Assembly (NCBI GenBank): GCA_019186985.1
Contig: JABARQ010000011.1
Span: forward strand, 62,001 to 126,000
From: Prosthecobacter sp.
GTDB taxonomy: Bacteria; Verrucomicrobiota; Verrucomicrobiia; Verrucomicrobiales; Verrucomicrobiaceae
Length of the DNA stretch: 64,000 nt
Direction of reading: 5' to 3'
Shown here: one piece after another, positions 27,944-37,545 of the stretch
Numbering within the stretch: position 1 is the first letter of the stretch
Layout: the number at the start of each line of letters is the position of its first letter
The notes under the pieces: model-generated
Told to the model about the DNA's origin: nothing
Database searches by the model: none
What the model saw: only the letters and a program-made list of their open reading frames with translations
Program-made: the position numbers and the translations under genes

Positions 27944-30793
27944 ATGAGAAAAGCCCTTCTGATCACCGGTCTCCTGCTCGTTCCGATGCTGGAGCCGGCC
28001 TTCACGGCCAGCGCCGAGAAGGAGGCGTTTTTTGAAAAGCGCATCCGCCCGCTGCTGGTGGAGCACTGCATGGAATGTCACGGGCCTGACAAGCAGAAAG
28101 GCAGCCTGCGCCTGGATCATCAGGCCGGCTGGAAGGCGGGCGGGGACTCCGGCCCGGCCATCCTTCCCGGCAGTCTGGAGGAAAGCCTGCTCTGGCGTGC
28201 GGTGAGCTACGAAGACCGTGACTTGAAGATGCCGCCCAGGAAGCGCCTTTCGGATGCCGAGCTGGCCGATCTGCGGGAATGGATTGCGTCAGGGGCGCAT
28301 GATCCGCGGCTTGAGGCAGGCGGAGGTGCGGGCAAGGGGTCCCAGCCGAAGGTGGACGGCAGCTTCTGGTCCTTCCAGCCACCCGTCATCAAGCCGCACC
28401 CTTCTGTCAAAAACGCCTCCTGGGTGGTGAACCCGGTTGACCGTCACATCCTGGCCCGGCTGGAGGCCGAGGGCATGAAGCCGGCGCCTGATGCCGAACC
28501 CACAGTGCTGCGGAGGCGGCTCGCCTTTGACCTCACGGGCATGCCTCCGGCCCCGGATGCCCTGAAGGACGGCGACATCGCCGCCTATGTGGACGGGCTG
28601 CTTGCCTCGCCCGCGTTCGCCGAGCGCTGGGCCTCCCACTTCATGGACATGACGCGCTTTGCCGAATCCTCGGGCGGCGGCAGGTCCCTGCCGTTCAAGG
28701 ACGCCTGGCGCTTCCGCGACTATCTGATCGAGTCCATCCGTGACAACATCCCGCTCGACCGCATGATCACCGAGATGATCGCGGGCGACGTGCTGCCCCA
28801 TGCCGACGCCGCCCAGCGACGGCGGCAGGTCACGGCCACGGGCTTCCTGGCGCTTGGCCCAACGAATTATGAGGAGCAGGACAAGGGCATGCTGCGCATG
28901 GACATCGTGGACGAGCAGCTTGAGACCATCGGCCGGTCCTTCCTGGGCATGACCCTCGGCTGCGCCCGCTGCCACGACCACAAGTTTGACCCCATCCCGA
29001 CGCGAGACTACTACGCCCTGGCCGGGATCCTGAGGAGCACGAAGACGCTGAAGAACTACACTGACAACGTCGCGCACTGGATTGACACGCCTCTGCCGTT
29101 TGACGGGGCCGAGGAGGCCCGGCTGGTGGAGCTGGAGAAGGCGACCGCCGCCGTGGAAAAGGAGGTCGCGCTGCTGAAGGACCAGCTTCGGGACGCGGGC
29201 AGCGTGGCGCTGCGGAGGAAGAAGCAGCTGGCCGCCGGCGACCTGCCGGGCGTCGTGGTGGATGATGTGGATGCGCAGAAGGTCGGGGACTGGAAGTCCT
29301 CCAGCCGCTACCCTCCGTTCATTGGCGGCGGCTACCTGCATGATGACAATCAGGGCAGGGGGGAGAAGACCCTCACCTTTTCACCGAAGCTGCCCGTGGC
29401 GGGGCGTTATGAGGTGCGCGTGGCCTTCAGCGGAGGGCCCGGGCGTGCCGAGCGGGTGCCTGCGACCGTGCTGCATGCCGACGGCGAGGACCTTGTCTAT
29501 TTCAAGCAGGCGACGGAGGCGCTGGACGGGCTGCAGTTTGCCACGATCGGCACCTGGCGGTTCGAGTCTGGCGGACAGAACTTTGTCATGATTTCCAACG
29601 CCGGGGCGGAGGGTTATGTGACCGTGGACGCCGTGCAGTTCCTGCCTGCCGAGGCAGGCATGCCCGACATGCCGGCGCAGAAGGTCAGCGAGGAGGAGAG
29701 GGGCCTGCGCAGCCGCCTGGCCGAGCTGGAAAAGAAGCTGAAGGAGATCCGCGGGGCGGGTGGGCCGTCACGCCCCGAAGTCATGAGCGTCGCGGAGGAC
29801 GAGAAGCCCGAGGACGCCCGCATTCACATCCGCGGCAGCATCAGGAACCTGGGTGCCGTGGTTCCGCGCGGATTCATCCAGGTGGCTTCGCGGGGGAGGA
29901 TGCCGGAGATTTCAAGCGGGCAGAGCGGCCGGCTGCAGCTCGCGCAGTGGATCACCTCGCGCGACAATCCGCTGACGGCGCGCGTGCTTGTGAACCGCGT
30001 CTGGCACTGGCTTTTCGGAGCCGGGCTGGTGCGCACCACGGACAACTTTGGAAGCACGGGCGAGATGCCTTCGCATCCTGAGCTGCTTGATGAACTTGCG
30101 GTCAGGTTCATGGAGGACGGCTGGAACCTCAAGCGTCTGGTCAGGGAGCTGGTGCTGAGCCGCGCCTACCGCCAGGACAGCCAGGGAGCCGGCAGGCATG
30201 ACAAGGACCCCGACAACCGGCTGCTGTCACGCATGAACCGCAAGAGGCTGGACGCCGAATGCATCCGTGATGCCATGCTTGCCGCCGCAGGCACGATGGA
30301 CGCCAGCTTCGGCGGGCCGAACGTTGGCGGCGCCACGAAGGTGGACTCGAACGACCAGAAGGTGCAGAACCTTGAATACGCCTTCACCTTTGATGACACG
30401 AGGCGCAGCGTCTACACGGCGGCCTTCCGCAACGTGCGGCATCCGCTTTTTGAAGTCTTCGACTTCGCGGACATCAACCAGCCGATCAGCCAGCGCACCA
30501 CCAGCACCGTTGCCACCCAGGCCCTGTTCCTGATGAATCATCCGAAGGTGATCGAGCAGGCGCGGGCGGCCGCCGGCCGTGTGCTGCGGGAGACTGGCGC
30601 CATGTCTGAGCGCATCCAGAACGCCTACCAGCATTCGCTGGGCCGGAAACCAAGCGCGCAGGAGGCAGGCATTGCCGCCGACTACCTGGAGGCCACGATT
30701 TCCGGAAATGCCGATGCTTCGGAGATTCGCGATGCCTGGGCCAGGTTCATCCAGACCCTGTGGGCGACGCCGGAATTCCGGTTCGTACGCTGA
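27944..30793 (+). CDS. Exported PSCyt1-PSCyt2-PSD1 (DUF1549/DUF1553) protein with golvesin-like domain
   Basis: About 949 residues with a signal peptide. Residues about 25-120 form a Planctomycete cytochrome C domain with CMECH at 42-46. The DUF1549 part follows and includes a second heme-type site, CARCH, at 340-344. Around residues 440-568 a beta domain (YPPFIGGGYLHDD, VAGRYEVRVAFSG, GYVTVDAVQF) resembles the golvesin C-terminal/xanthan-lyase fold and may bind carbohydrate. DUF1553 (SRDNPLTARVLVNRVWHWLFG to the C-terminus) ends the protein. These proteins are thought to be periplasmic and redox-linked, but no reaction is established. The start at 27944 opens the signal. Confidence 0.88.
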   Translation: MRKALLITGLLLVPMLEPAFTASAEKEAFFEKRIRPLLVEHCMECHGPDKQKGSLRLDHQAGWKAGGDSGPAILPGSLEESLLWRAVSYEDRDLKMPPRKRLSDAELADLREWIASGAHDPRLEAGGGAGKGSQPKVDGSFWSFQPPVIKPHPSVKNASWVVNPVDRHILARLEAEGMKPAPDAEPTVLRRRLAFDLTGMPPAPDALKDGDIAAYVDGLLASPAFAERWASHFMDMTRFAESSGGGRSLPFKDAWRFRDYLIESIRDNIPLDRMITEMIAGDVLPHADAAQRRRQVTATGFLALGPTNYEEQDKGMLRMDIVDEQLETIGRSFLGMTLGCARCHDHKFDPIPTRDYYALAGILRSTKTLKNYTDNVAHWIDTPLPFDGAEEARLVELEKATAAVEKEVALLKDQLRDAGSVALRRKKQLAAGDLPGVVVDDVDAQKVGDWKSSSRYPPFIGGGYLHDDNQGRGEKTLTFSPKLPVAGRYEVRVAFSGGPGRAERVPATVLHADGEDLVYFKQATEALDGLQFATIGTWRFESGGQNFVMISNAGAEGYVTVDAVQFLPAEAGMPDMPAQKVSEEERGLRSRLAELEKKLKEIRGAGGPSRPEVMSVAEDEKPEDARIHIRGSIRNLGAVVPRGFIQVASRGRMPEISSGQSGRLQLAQWITSRDNPLTARVLVNRVWHWLFGAGLVRTTDNFGSTGEMPSHPELLDELAVRFMEDGWNLKRLVRELVLSRAYRQDSQGAGRHDKDPDNRLLSRMNRKRLDAECIRDAMLAAAGTMDASFGGPNVGGATKVDSNDQKVQNLEYAFTFDDTRRSVYTAAFRNVRHPLFEVFDFADINQPISQRTTSTVATQALFLMNHPKVIEQARAAAGRVLRETGAMSERIQNAYQHSLGRKPSAQEAGIAADYLEATISGNADASEIRDAWARFIQTLWATPEFRFVR

Positions 30794-30808
30794 ACGCCGG
30801 TGCTGTGA

Positions 30809-31885
30809 TCAGCGCTGAACCTTGGCGTCTCCACCTTCGGCAAGCTTCTGCACCTCAGGAAGCGTGGCCATGCTGGTGTCGCCGGGCGTGGTCATCGCGA
30901 GGGCGCCGTGGGCGGCCCCGAGGTCGACTGCCCTCTGGGGATTCCTTTCCACCAGAAGTCCATGGACGAGGCCGGCCACAAAGCTGTCGCCAGCGCCGAT
31001 CCGGTCGAGGATGTCAAAGCGTGGGTAATTGCGGCTGCGGTAGAAGCGGCCTTCGTGCCAGCAGAGCGCGCCCCAGTCGTTGACCGAGGCGGTGTGGACC
31101 CGCCTGAGAGTTGCGGCCACGGTTTTCAGATTGGGGAATTCGGCCACCAGTTTTTCAATCATCGGGCGCAGCCTGGCATCTTCAGCAGAGAAGATGTCGT
31201 CCGGATTTTCAGCGACGGCGCTGGCGGCCGGCGGGTCGTCGCAAAGCACGCCGATCATGACGTCCACATAAGGGGCAAGGCGGCGGTTGAGCGCCTGGGC
31301 GGCGGGGAATCCACCACGTTCCTGCCAGAGGGAGGGGCGGTAGTTCAGGTCGTAGCTTACCGTCACGCCATGACGCTTGGCGGCTTCACAGGCCTGAACC
31401 GTCAGTTCGGCAGTGGATTCGGAAAGGCCGGCAAAGATGCCGCCTGTGTGAAGCCAGCGGCACCCGAGCGTGCCGAAAAGATGGTCGAAGTCAAAATCAC
31501 CCGGCTTGAGCTGGGAGGCTGCGCTCCAGCCTCGGTCCACGCTGCCCTTGGCTCCGCGGACACCGAAGCCGCGTTCGGTGAAGTTGATCGGGTTGCGGAC
31601 CCTTTTGCCCATGCCGTCGTAGGGCACCCAGCGGATCAGGGAGGCGTCGACTCCGCCCTGCAGGATTAGGTCCTCCACCAGGCGGCCGATTTCATTGTCG
31701 GCAAAGGCGGTGAGGATGCCTGAACGCAGGCCGAAGCAGCGGCGGGCGCCCCGGGCCACGTTGTATTCGCCGCCGCCCTCCCAGGCGGTGAACTGGCGGG
31801 AGGTTCTCACGCGTCCTTCGCCGGGATCGAGGCGCAGCAGGACTTCACCGAGGGAAAGCAGGTCGTAATGAGGCTGGGCAGGCAT
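30809..31885 (-). CDS. PfkB-family sugar kinase, 2-keto-3-deoxygluconate kinase type
   Basis: About 358 residues. The N-terminus LLSLGEVLLRLDPGEGR and the EGGGEYNVARG stretch match KDG kinases of the PfkB family. RIGAGDSFVAGLVHGLL is the C-terminal PfkB motif with the catalytic Asp. The enzyme is expected to phosphorylate 2-keto-3-deoxygluconate in uronate or polysaccharide breakdown, feeding a KDPG aldolase. The exact sugar acid is inferred. It is convergent with the PSD1 gene, 15 bases apart, and fits a region for plant or algal glycan use. Confidence 0.82.
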   Translation of the reverse strand: MPAQPHYDLLSLGEVLLRLDPGEGRVRTSRQFTAWEGGGEYNVARGARRCFGLRSGILTAFADNEIGRLVEDLILQGGVDASLIRWVPYDGMGKRVRNPINFTERGFGVRGAKGSVDRGWSAASQLKPGDFDFDHLFGTLGCRWLHTGGIFAGLSESTAELTVQACEAAKRHGVTVSYDLNYRPSLWQERGGFPAAQALNRRLAPYVDVMIGVLCDDPPAASAVAENPDDIFSAEDARLRPMIEKLVAEFPNLKTVAATLRRVHTASVNDWGALCWHEGRFYRSRNYPRFDILDRIGAGDSFVAGLVHGLLVERNPQRAVDLGAAHGALAMTTPGDTSMATLPEVQKLAEGGDAKVQR

Positions 31886-31948
31886 GATGGGCCGGGAGGT
31901 ATGGAGAATGCCGGCCCGGATGCAAGGCGTGGTTTGACGCCTGGCGGC

Positions 31949-32371
31949 TCAGGAGCCGACGCGCCGGTCCTTTTTCATGGGCACGATCACGCCTGCCTTG
32001 CCCTCGGGCCAGTCGGCGCCCTGCTTGATCCAGTCATAGATGAGGTTGACCTCGCGGTCGGTGACCCGGTGTCCAGCCGGCGGCATGGCCTTGGGGTTCT
32101 TGGGTGGCATCTTCAGCACCAGGTAGAGGGCGCTGCTGTCAGGCCTGCCAGGCACGATCACGGGCCCGTTCACCCTCTTCTTGAAGGCCATCGCCCTGTT
32201 CTCAAGGCTCAGCTGGCCGAACATCGACCCCGAGTGGTGGCAGTTGATGCAGCGGCTGGTGAGGAGCGGTTTGACATGGGGGACGAAATCGACGCGGGGC
32301 TCGGCCGCCCTGGCAGGTTCAGTGGACGTAAGGGCAAGCGTCGTCAGGAGGAGGAGCAGGGCTGTTTTCAT
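31949..32371 (-). CDS. Small exported Planctomycete-cytochrome-like c protein
   Basis: About 140 residues with signal peptide MKTALLLLLTTLALTSTEPARA. A single c-type heme site, CINCH, is at residues 41-45. MPPKNPKAMPPAG later supplies a Met that could be the distal ligand. It resembles a free-standing PSCyt1 domain and may be an electron carrier for the PSD1 proteins, although no partner is coded beside it on this strand. It lies 63 bases upstream of the kinase gene and could share its transcript. The gap between them has weak GC-rich inverted repeats only. Confidence 0.78.
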   Translation of the reverse strand: MKTALLLLLTTLALTSTEPARAAEPRVDFVPHVKPLLTSRCINCHHSGSMFGQLSLENRAMAFKKRVNGPVIVPGRPDSSALYLVLKMPPKNPKAMPPAGHRVTDREVNLIYDWIKQGADWPEGKAGVIVPMKKDRRVGS

Positions 32372-32517
32372 GAGAAGCTGGATTTCACTCCAAGCATCCC
32401 TGAGTTGTCCAGCGAAAGCCTGCCGAAGATTGCTTTTGCCTGTGTTGATCTTGAGTCGCCATTCTTGGTCAGGTGCTTGTTTTGAGCCGCTTCAGGCGTT
32501 TCCTCCTCCTCATCATC

Positions 32518-33693
32518 ATGAACCGTCGACACCTTCTCGCCACGCTGCCAGCCGCCCTTGCCTCCATGCCCGCCCTTGCCTCCGGGAAAAAGTGGCGGGT
32601 GGGTGTGATCGGACACACCGGACGCGGCAATTACGGTCACGGACTGGACACCATGTGGCTGCGGATTCCGGAGGCTGAGATCGCCGCCGTGGCGGATGCC
32701 GACGCCGGCGGCCTTGAGGCGGCCCGTAAGAAGCTCGGTGCCGGGGCCGGTTATGATGACTACCGCCGGATGCTGGAGGAGGCCAGGCCGGAGATCGTGG
32801 CCATCGGCCCGCGTCACATCGACCAGCACCATGAGATGACGCTGGCCTGCGTGAACGCGGGGGTGAGGGGCATCTACATGGAGAAGCCGTTCTGCCGCAC
32901 GCTCCAGGAGGCGGACGAGATGGTGGCCGCCTGTGACAGGGCGGGCGTGAAGCTAGCCCTGGCGCATCGCAACCGTCAGCATCCGGTGATGCAGGTGGTG
33001 GCAAAATTGGTCCGGGAAGGCCTGGTTGGACGCGTGCTGGAGATGCGCGGACGTGGCAAGGAGGACGCCCGGGGCGGTGCGCTGGACCTCTGGGTTCTGG
33101 GATCCCACGTGCTCAACATGGCCGCCTATTTCGGCGGCGATCCTGTGGCCTGCGACGCTGTGGTGAAGCAGGACGGCAGGCTGGTGGCCAGGGCGGATGT
33201 GAAGGAGGGGGACGAGGGCATCGGCCCCCTGGCCGGCAACGAGGTGCATGCCCGTTTTGAATTCGCCGACGGGCTCATGTTCTACTTTGATTCGATCAAG
33301 GATGCCGGTGTGCGCGAGGCGGGCTTCGGACTTCAGATCATCGGCACCAAGGGTGTCATTGACTTTCGGGCGGACAAGGAGCCTCTGGTGCACCTGCTGC
33401 CAGGCAGTCCGTTCCAGCCCGCTGCACAGCCGCGCCAATGGGTTCCCATCAGCAGCGGTGGAGTCGGCAAACCCGAGCCCGTCGCCGACCTGGCCCGGCT
33501 TCTGTCGAGCCACGAACTCGCCGGCCGAGACCTCATGGCGTCCATCGAGCAGAACCGCCCACCGCTCTGCGATGCGGTGCAGGGACGTCAGACGGTGGAG
33601 ATGATCAGCGCGGTTTTTGAGTCGCACCGTCTTGGCGGACAGCGGGTGGAGTTTCCTCTCAAGACGCGGGTGAATCCGCTGACACTGCTTTGA
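32518..33693 (+). CDS. Exported Gfo/Idh/MocA family oxidoreductase
   Basis: About 391 residues. The N-terminus MNRRHLLATLPAALASMPALA is a signal of Tat type. The NAD(P)-binding Rossmann fold begins WRVGVIGHTGRGNYG, and YMEKPFCRT contains the catalytic Lys of the EKP motif. The C-terminal domain has the family's beta sheet. Substrates in this superfamily are sugars, amino sugars or inositols; exported members are frequent in Verrucomicrobiota and their cofactor source is uncertain. The start at 32518 opens the signal. Confidence 0.86.
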   Translation: MNRRHLLATLPAALASMPALASGKKWRVGVIGHTGRGNYGHGLDTMWLRIPEAEIAAVADADAGGLEAARKKLGAGAGYDDYRRMLEEARPEIVAIGPRHIDQHHEMTLACVNAGVRGIYMEKPFCRTLQEADEMVAACDRAGVKLALAHRNRQHPVMQVVAKLVREGLVGRVLEMRGRGKEDARGGALDLWVLGSHVLNMAAYFGGDPVACDAVVKQDGRLVARADVKEGDEGIGPLAGNEVHARFEFADGLMFYFDSIKDAGVREAGFGLQIIGTKGVIDFRADKEPLVHLLPGSPFQPAAQPRQWVPISSGGVGKPEPVADLARLLSSHELAGRDLMASIEQNRPPLCDAVQGRQTVEMISAVFESHRLGGQRVEFPLKTRVNPLTLL

Positions 33694-33701
33694 GGCAGGC
33701 G

Positions 33702-35693
33702 TCAGCGCAGCCTCAGCGTCTGGCCGCCGGGAATGAGGGCCTTGGCGTGCTCGATCAGGGCGAGGGTCTGCTTGTCATCGGGCTGGATGGCGGCGGACTG
33801 CCTCAGGTGGTCGAGGGCCAGGTGGGCAAGCCCTTTCCGGTAATAGACCAGCCCGGCGGCCTTGAGCACCTGGGCATCCTTGGGATTGACGGCCAGCATG
33901 TTCTTGAAGATTTCCAGCGCCTCATCGTGGCGTCCGACGCCGGTGAGGCCGAGCCCCAGGGTGTAGGCCACGGGCAGCTTGCGGGCGTTGTTCTGATCGA
34001 GGTCAATGAGCTTCAGGGTGACTTCCAGGGACTCCTGGGGCCTGTTGAGGCGCAGCAGGGAGTTGGACAGGTTGAAGATGCCGTTTTGAAAGTTTGGCTC
34101 GATTTTCAGGGCGGTGCGAAAGCATTCGACCGCCTTCTCCTCCTTGCCTGCGGAGGAGTAGGCCACGCCCAGGTTCCCCCAGGTTCGGAACTTGCCCGGG
34201 CTCTTGGCCGCCGTGTCCTTCCAGAGGCTTTCATCCGTGCTCCAGACCAGGTTGCGCTGGCAGGTCCTCCAGGAAAGCAGGCCGAGGACCAGGGCGACTG
34301 CGGCGGGTGCGACGGCCCTTGTCCAGGGGCGGAGCGCGGGCAGGTGGCAGCGGGCGAGGTCCAGCAGGCAGGCAAAGATGACGAAGATGCCGATGGAGGG
34401 CAGGTAGCTGCGATGCTCCGCCACCATGTCGGGCAGGGGCACGAGGCCCGAGGAGATCGAGATGGTGGCAAAATACCAGACGACGCAGACGAAGACCAGG
34501 GCGGGCCTTGCTTCATCACGGTGGCGGCGCATCCACCAGCCGGTGGAGGCTAGGAGAGCCAGGATGCCTGCCTGCGCGGCCATGACTGGCGCCTGGAGCA
34601 GCGACTGGTAGCGCGGCCATTCCGGGTCGAGGTTGAGTCCGAACGGCCAGAACATCAGGCGGATGTAATGCATCACCACGGTGAGCTGGGTGGCGATGTA
34701 ATGCAGGTGGTCGAGCGGGGCGTCCCGGGAGTTGACGATGTTGAACGACTCACGCAGGTCGAACTGGCCGTTGTTCATGATGCTGGATGTCAGCAGCACC
34801 AGCATGGGGATGATCGGTGAAAGCGCGAGAAGGAAGACAGACCTGCGCAGGGCCTTGAAGAAGGCGGTGCCGAGCAGCAGCCAGTCAAGAAGCACGGCCA
34901 TGAAGGGGGCGGCAAAGCTGCATTCCTTGGTCTGCATGGCCAGCAGCATCGAGATCACGGCCGCAGCCTCCAGGAGGAAGGCGGCCCAGCCGCGCCGGCC
35001 GGGCTTCAGGGAGGAAAAGTGCAGCCAGAGGGAAAGCAGGACAAACAGGGTGGCCAGGGAGGTGAAGCGCTGGATGATGTAGGTCACCGACTCGATGGCG
35101 AGCGGATGCACGGCGAAGATGAGGGCCGCGACCGCCGGGATGAAGAGGCGGGATCCTTCGCCGATCCTCAGCGATGAGCCGCGCAGCAGCGTGCCGAACA
35201 GGGCGCAGACCAGGGCGCTGTTGAAGCCGTGGATCACGATGTTCACGGCGCGGAACCAGCGCGGCGTGAATCCGTCGAGCGCCTCGTTGATGGCGAAGGT
35301 CGCATAGGCGACGGGACGGAGGACGAAGTTGACCGCATAATCCGGGTCGACCCCGATGCTGGCGGGGCGGAGCACGAACTCCTTGAACTGCAGCAGGTAG
35401 GAGAACTTGCCTGGATCCCTGAAGACAGGGTTGTCGACCAGGTAGGTGTAGTCGTCGAAGACCATCGGGAAGTCGAGCGTCCACGCATAGAGCGCAAGGC
35501 TGGCAAGGAGGGCGGAGGCGGCGGACAGGCCGGGGACCCACTTCCAGGGCCGGCTGCGGGCGGGTGCCGGCGCTTCGACGGGGACCTCGCTGACGGCGGC
35601 GGCCGGGGCGGCGTCGGCGCAGGAAGGGCGGTCATGGGCTGCGTCAGCGGGCTGAGCGTGACGCCGGGCGGGCTTGCGGCGGTGCTTGGACAT
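33702..35693 (-). CDS. TMTC-like GT-C membrane protein with C-terminal TPR repeats
   Basis: About 663 residues. After a charged Ala/Pro-rich N-terminus, around ten membrane segments extend to about residue 460. The first extracytoplasmic loop contains MVFDDYTYLVDNPVF, a diacidic motif like that of GT-C glycosyltransferases, especially the eukaryotic TMTC O-mannosyltransferases. VAEHRSYLPSIG later matches their conserved loop. The last 190 residues are TPR units (KFRTWGNLGVAYSSAGKEEKA, NFQNGIFNLSNSLLRLNRP, DAQVLKAAGLVYYRKG). Such proteins use polyprenyl-phosphate sugars. It lies 96 bases after the response regulator stop, so it may be the last gene of the glycan operon. The transferase role is inference. 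Confidence 0.75.
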   Translation of the reverse strand: MSKHRRKPARRHAQPADAAHDRPSCADAAPAAAVSEVPVEAPAPARSRPWKWVPGLSAASALLASLALYAWTLDFPMVFDDYTYLVDNPVFRDPGKFSYLLQFKEFVLRPASIGVDPDYAVNFVLRPVAYATFAINEALDGFTPRWFRAVNIVIHGFNSALVCALFGTLLRGSSLRIGEGSRLFIPAVAALIFAVHPLAIESVTYIIQRFTSLATLFVLLSLWLHFSSLKPGRRGWAAFLLEAAAVISMLLAMQTKECSFAAPFMAVLLDWLLLGTAFFKALRRSVFLLALSPIIPMLVLLTSSIMNNGQFDLRESFNIVNSRDAPLDHLHYIATQLTVVMHYIRLMFWPFGLNLDPEWPRYQSLLQAPVMAAQAGILALLASTGWWMRRHRDEARPALVFVCVVWYFATISISSGLVPLPDMVAEHRSYLPSIGIFVIFACLLDLARCHLPALRPWTRAVAPAAVALVLGLLSWRTCQRNLVWSTDESLWKDTAAKSPGKFRTWGNLGVAYSSAGKEEKAVECFRTALKIEPNFQNGIFNLSNSLLRLNRPQESLEVTLKLIDLDQNNARKLPVAYTLGLGLTGVGRHDEALEIFKNMLAVNPKDAQVLKAAGLVYYRKGLAHLALDHLRQSAAIQPDDKQTLALIEHAKALIPGGQTLRLR

Positions 35694-35789
35694 GGCGTTT
35701 CGGTGTTTTTGGTTATTCCTATCCTGCCATCCTCCCGGACTTTTGTGAAATGACAGGCCTCGTCACGGGCACCGCCACAACACGGGGCC

Positions 35790-36467
35790 TCACGAGCCGT
35801 GGTCGCGCACCCACTGGCCGGCGCGCAGGTAAAGCTCGGCGGCGCTGCGCAGGTTGAGCTTTTCCTTGATCCGGGCGCGGTAGGTTTCGACCGTGGATTC
35901 GCCAAGGCCGAGCGAATGCGCGATCTCGCGGGTGCTCTTGCCGCGTCCGAGCATCTGGAAGACCTCCAGCTCGCGGTCGGCCAGGGTTTCCATGCCCGCG
36001 ATCTCGGTGGCGGCGCGCTTCTTCGAGAAGCGTTCCAGGAGCTTCGTGGTCATCTTCCGGCTGGCATAGACCTCGCCGTTCATCACGCCGCGAACGGCCC
36101 TGACCACCTCGGCGGAGGCCTCGTTCTTGGTGATGTAGCCCTTGGCGCCGGCCCTGAGGGCACGCTCGGCGTACAGCTCCTCGTCATGCATGGAGAGCAC
36201 CAGCACGTTGACGCTGAGGCCCATGGCCTTGATGTCCTTGATGAGTTCAAGCCCGCTGGATCCGCGCAGGGTGATGTCCACGATGGCGATGTCAGGGTTC
36301 GTCTCGTGGATCAGCCGCATGGCGTCGCGGATGTTGTCCGCCTCGCCGCAGACCGACATGCCAAGCTCGCGGTTGATGAGCAGTCCGAGATGTTCCCGGA
36401 ACATGGGATGATCCTCGACCAGAAGCACCTTGCAGTGGCCGGCCGGTTTTTTTTCAGTGTTGTTCAT
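35790..36467 (-). CDS. NarL/FixJ-family response regulator
   Basis: About 225 residues. The receiver has VLLVEDHPMF, the phospho-acceptor Asp in IAIVDITLRG and KGYITKNE at the C-terminal end. The LuxR-type HTH contains the conserved RELEVFQMLGRG and GESTVETYRARIKEKLNL. It overlaps the kinase gene by 14 bases, so the pair is a co-translated two-component system. It is the sixth of six overlapping genes and likely controls their own transcription or envelope genes. Confidence 0.94.
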   Translation of the reverse strand: MNNTEKKPAGHCKVLLVEDHPMFREHLGLLINRELGMSVCGEADNIRDAMRLIHETNPDIAIVDITLRGSSGLELIKDIKAMGLSVNVLVLSMHDEELYAERALRAGAKGYITKNEASAEVVRAVRGVMNGEVYASRKMTTKLLERFSKKRAATEIAGMETLADRELEVFQMLGRGKSTREIAHSLGLGESTVETYRARIKEKLNLRSAAELYLRAGQWVRDHGS

Positions 36468-37545
36468 GGTGTTCGTCGGTGTTTCTGGCGAGGGGAAGAC
36501 GGCAGCAGACCGAAGTGCCCCCGCCGGGCCTGTTCTGGATGCTCATGTCGGCTCCGAGCATCTGGGCGCGGTAGCGCATGGTGCGCAGTCCCATGCCTGC
36601 CGGGGAGGCGTTGGAGGGCATGCCGGAGCCGTTGTCCTCGATCCGCATCTCCAGCACGGTTTCACCCAGGTGAAGGCCGATGATGATCTCGCGGGCCGCC
36701 CCGTGCCTGACGGCGTTTGCCACCGCCTCCTGGGCGATGCGGTAGAGGTGCATGGCGGCTTCGGGATCCTCCAGATGCACTTCGGCGGTCTCCTCCATCC
36801 GGATGCGCACGCCGGTCAGGCGGCTGGTGCTTCGGGCGAGGTCGGAGAGGGCGGCTGAAAGTCCGTTGCGGTCCACATGCACGGGAAAGATGCCGTGGGC
36901 GAGGTTGCGGGCCTCCAGCACGGCCTGCTGGATGGACTCCTCGATCATGATGGCGTCGTGCGCCTCGGGAATGGAGCGGGCCTGCAGCTCCTCCGCCAGC
37001 ACCCTGGCGGCGCAGCCGATGGCCGCGAGATGCTGGCAGAGGCCGTCGTGCAGGTCGCGCCCGATGCGCTGCTGCTCATGTTCGCTGACGCTGACGATGT
37101 CGGCCTCCAGCTGGCGGCGTTCCTCGAGCATCTGAATCCTCGCCGCATCCGCATCCTGCTTCTTGCGGGCGGCCATGATGGCAAAGACCACCACGCCGAA
37201 GTAGAACTCGCGGTTGAACAGCGCCCAGGTGTAGCCAAGCTGGGTTTCATAGGGGTGGGTGTCACGGTTGGCGAACCACCAGACGGCCCCGGCCAGGCCG
37301 GTGACGATGAGGCCGGCGGCGATCCCGTCCCACCAGACGGCGATCACGATGGGGACGGCGTAGAAGATGAAGAGGCTCACCTCCCAGCCGGTGACATCAT
37401 CCATCCACCCCATGATGAGCGTGATGAACAGGGGCGGCAGGATGGAAAGCCAGCGGGGCTGCCTGCGCATGAATGTTGTCAGTTCGGACCAGGTGTGCCA
37501 GACGGAGCGTTCGGCGCCTGGGGGGCTTGGGGCGGGGGGAGTCAT
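36454..37545 (-). CDS. Membrane sensor histidine kinase (HisKA_3 / NarX class)
   Basis: About 363 residues. Three or four hydrophobic segments in residues 30-130 form an integral-membrane sensor (ILPPLFITLIMGWM, VSLFIFYAVPIVIAVWW, FYFGVVVFAIMAA) with very short loops, so it may sense a membrane-embedded signal. EEERRQLEADIVSVSEHEQQRIGRDLHDGLCQHL contains the phospho-acceptor His of the HisKA_3 class. The ATPase has AVANAVRHG (N box) and MRIEDNGSGM (G1). The start ATG overlaps the ketoisomerase stop by four bases (ATGA). Confidence 0.93.
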   Translation of the reverse strand: MTPPAPSPPGAERSVWHTWSELTTFMRRQPRWLSILPPLFITLIMGWMDDVTGWEVSLFIFYAVPIVIAVWWDGIAAGLIVTGLAGAVWWFANRDTHPYETQLGYTWALFNREFYFGVVVFAIMAARKKQDADAARIQMLEERRQLEADIVSVSEHEQQRIGRDLHDGLCQHLAAIGCAARVLAEELQARSIPEAHDAIMIEESIQQAVLEARNLAHGIFPVHVDRNGLSAALSDLARSTSRLTGVRIRMEETAEVHLEDPEAAMHLYRIAQEAVANAVRHGAAREIIIGLHLGETVLEMRIEDNGSGMPSNASPAGMGLRTMRYRAQMLGADMSIQNRPGGGTSVCCRLPLARNTDEHHEQH

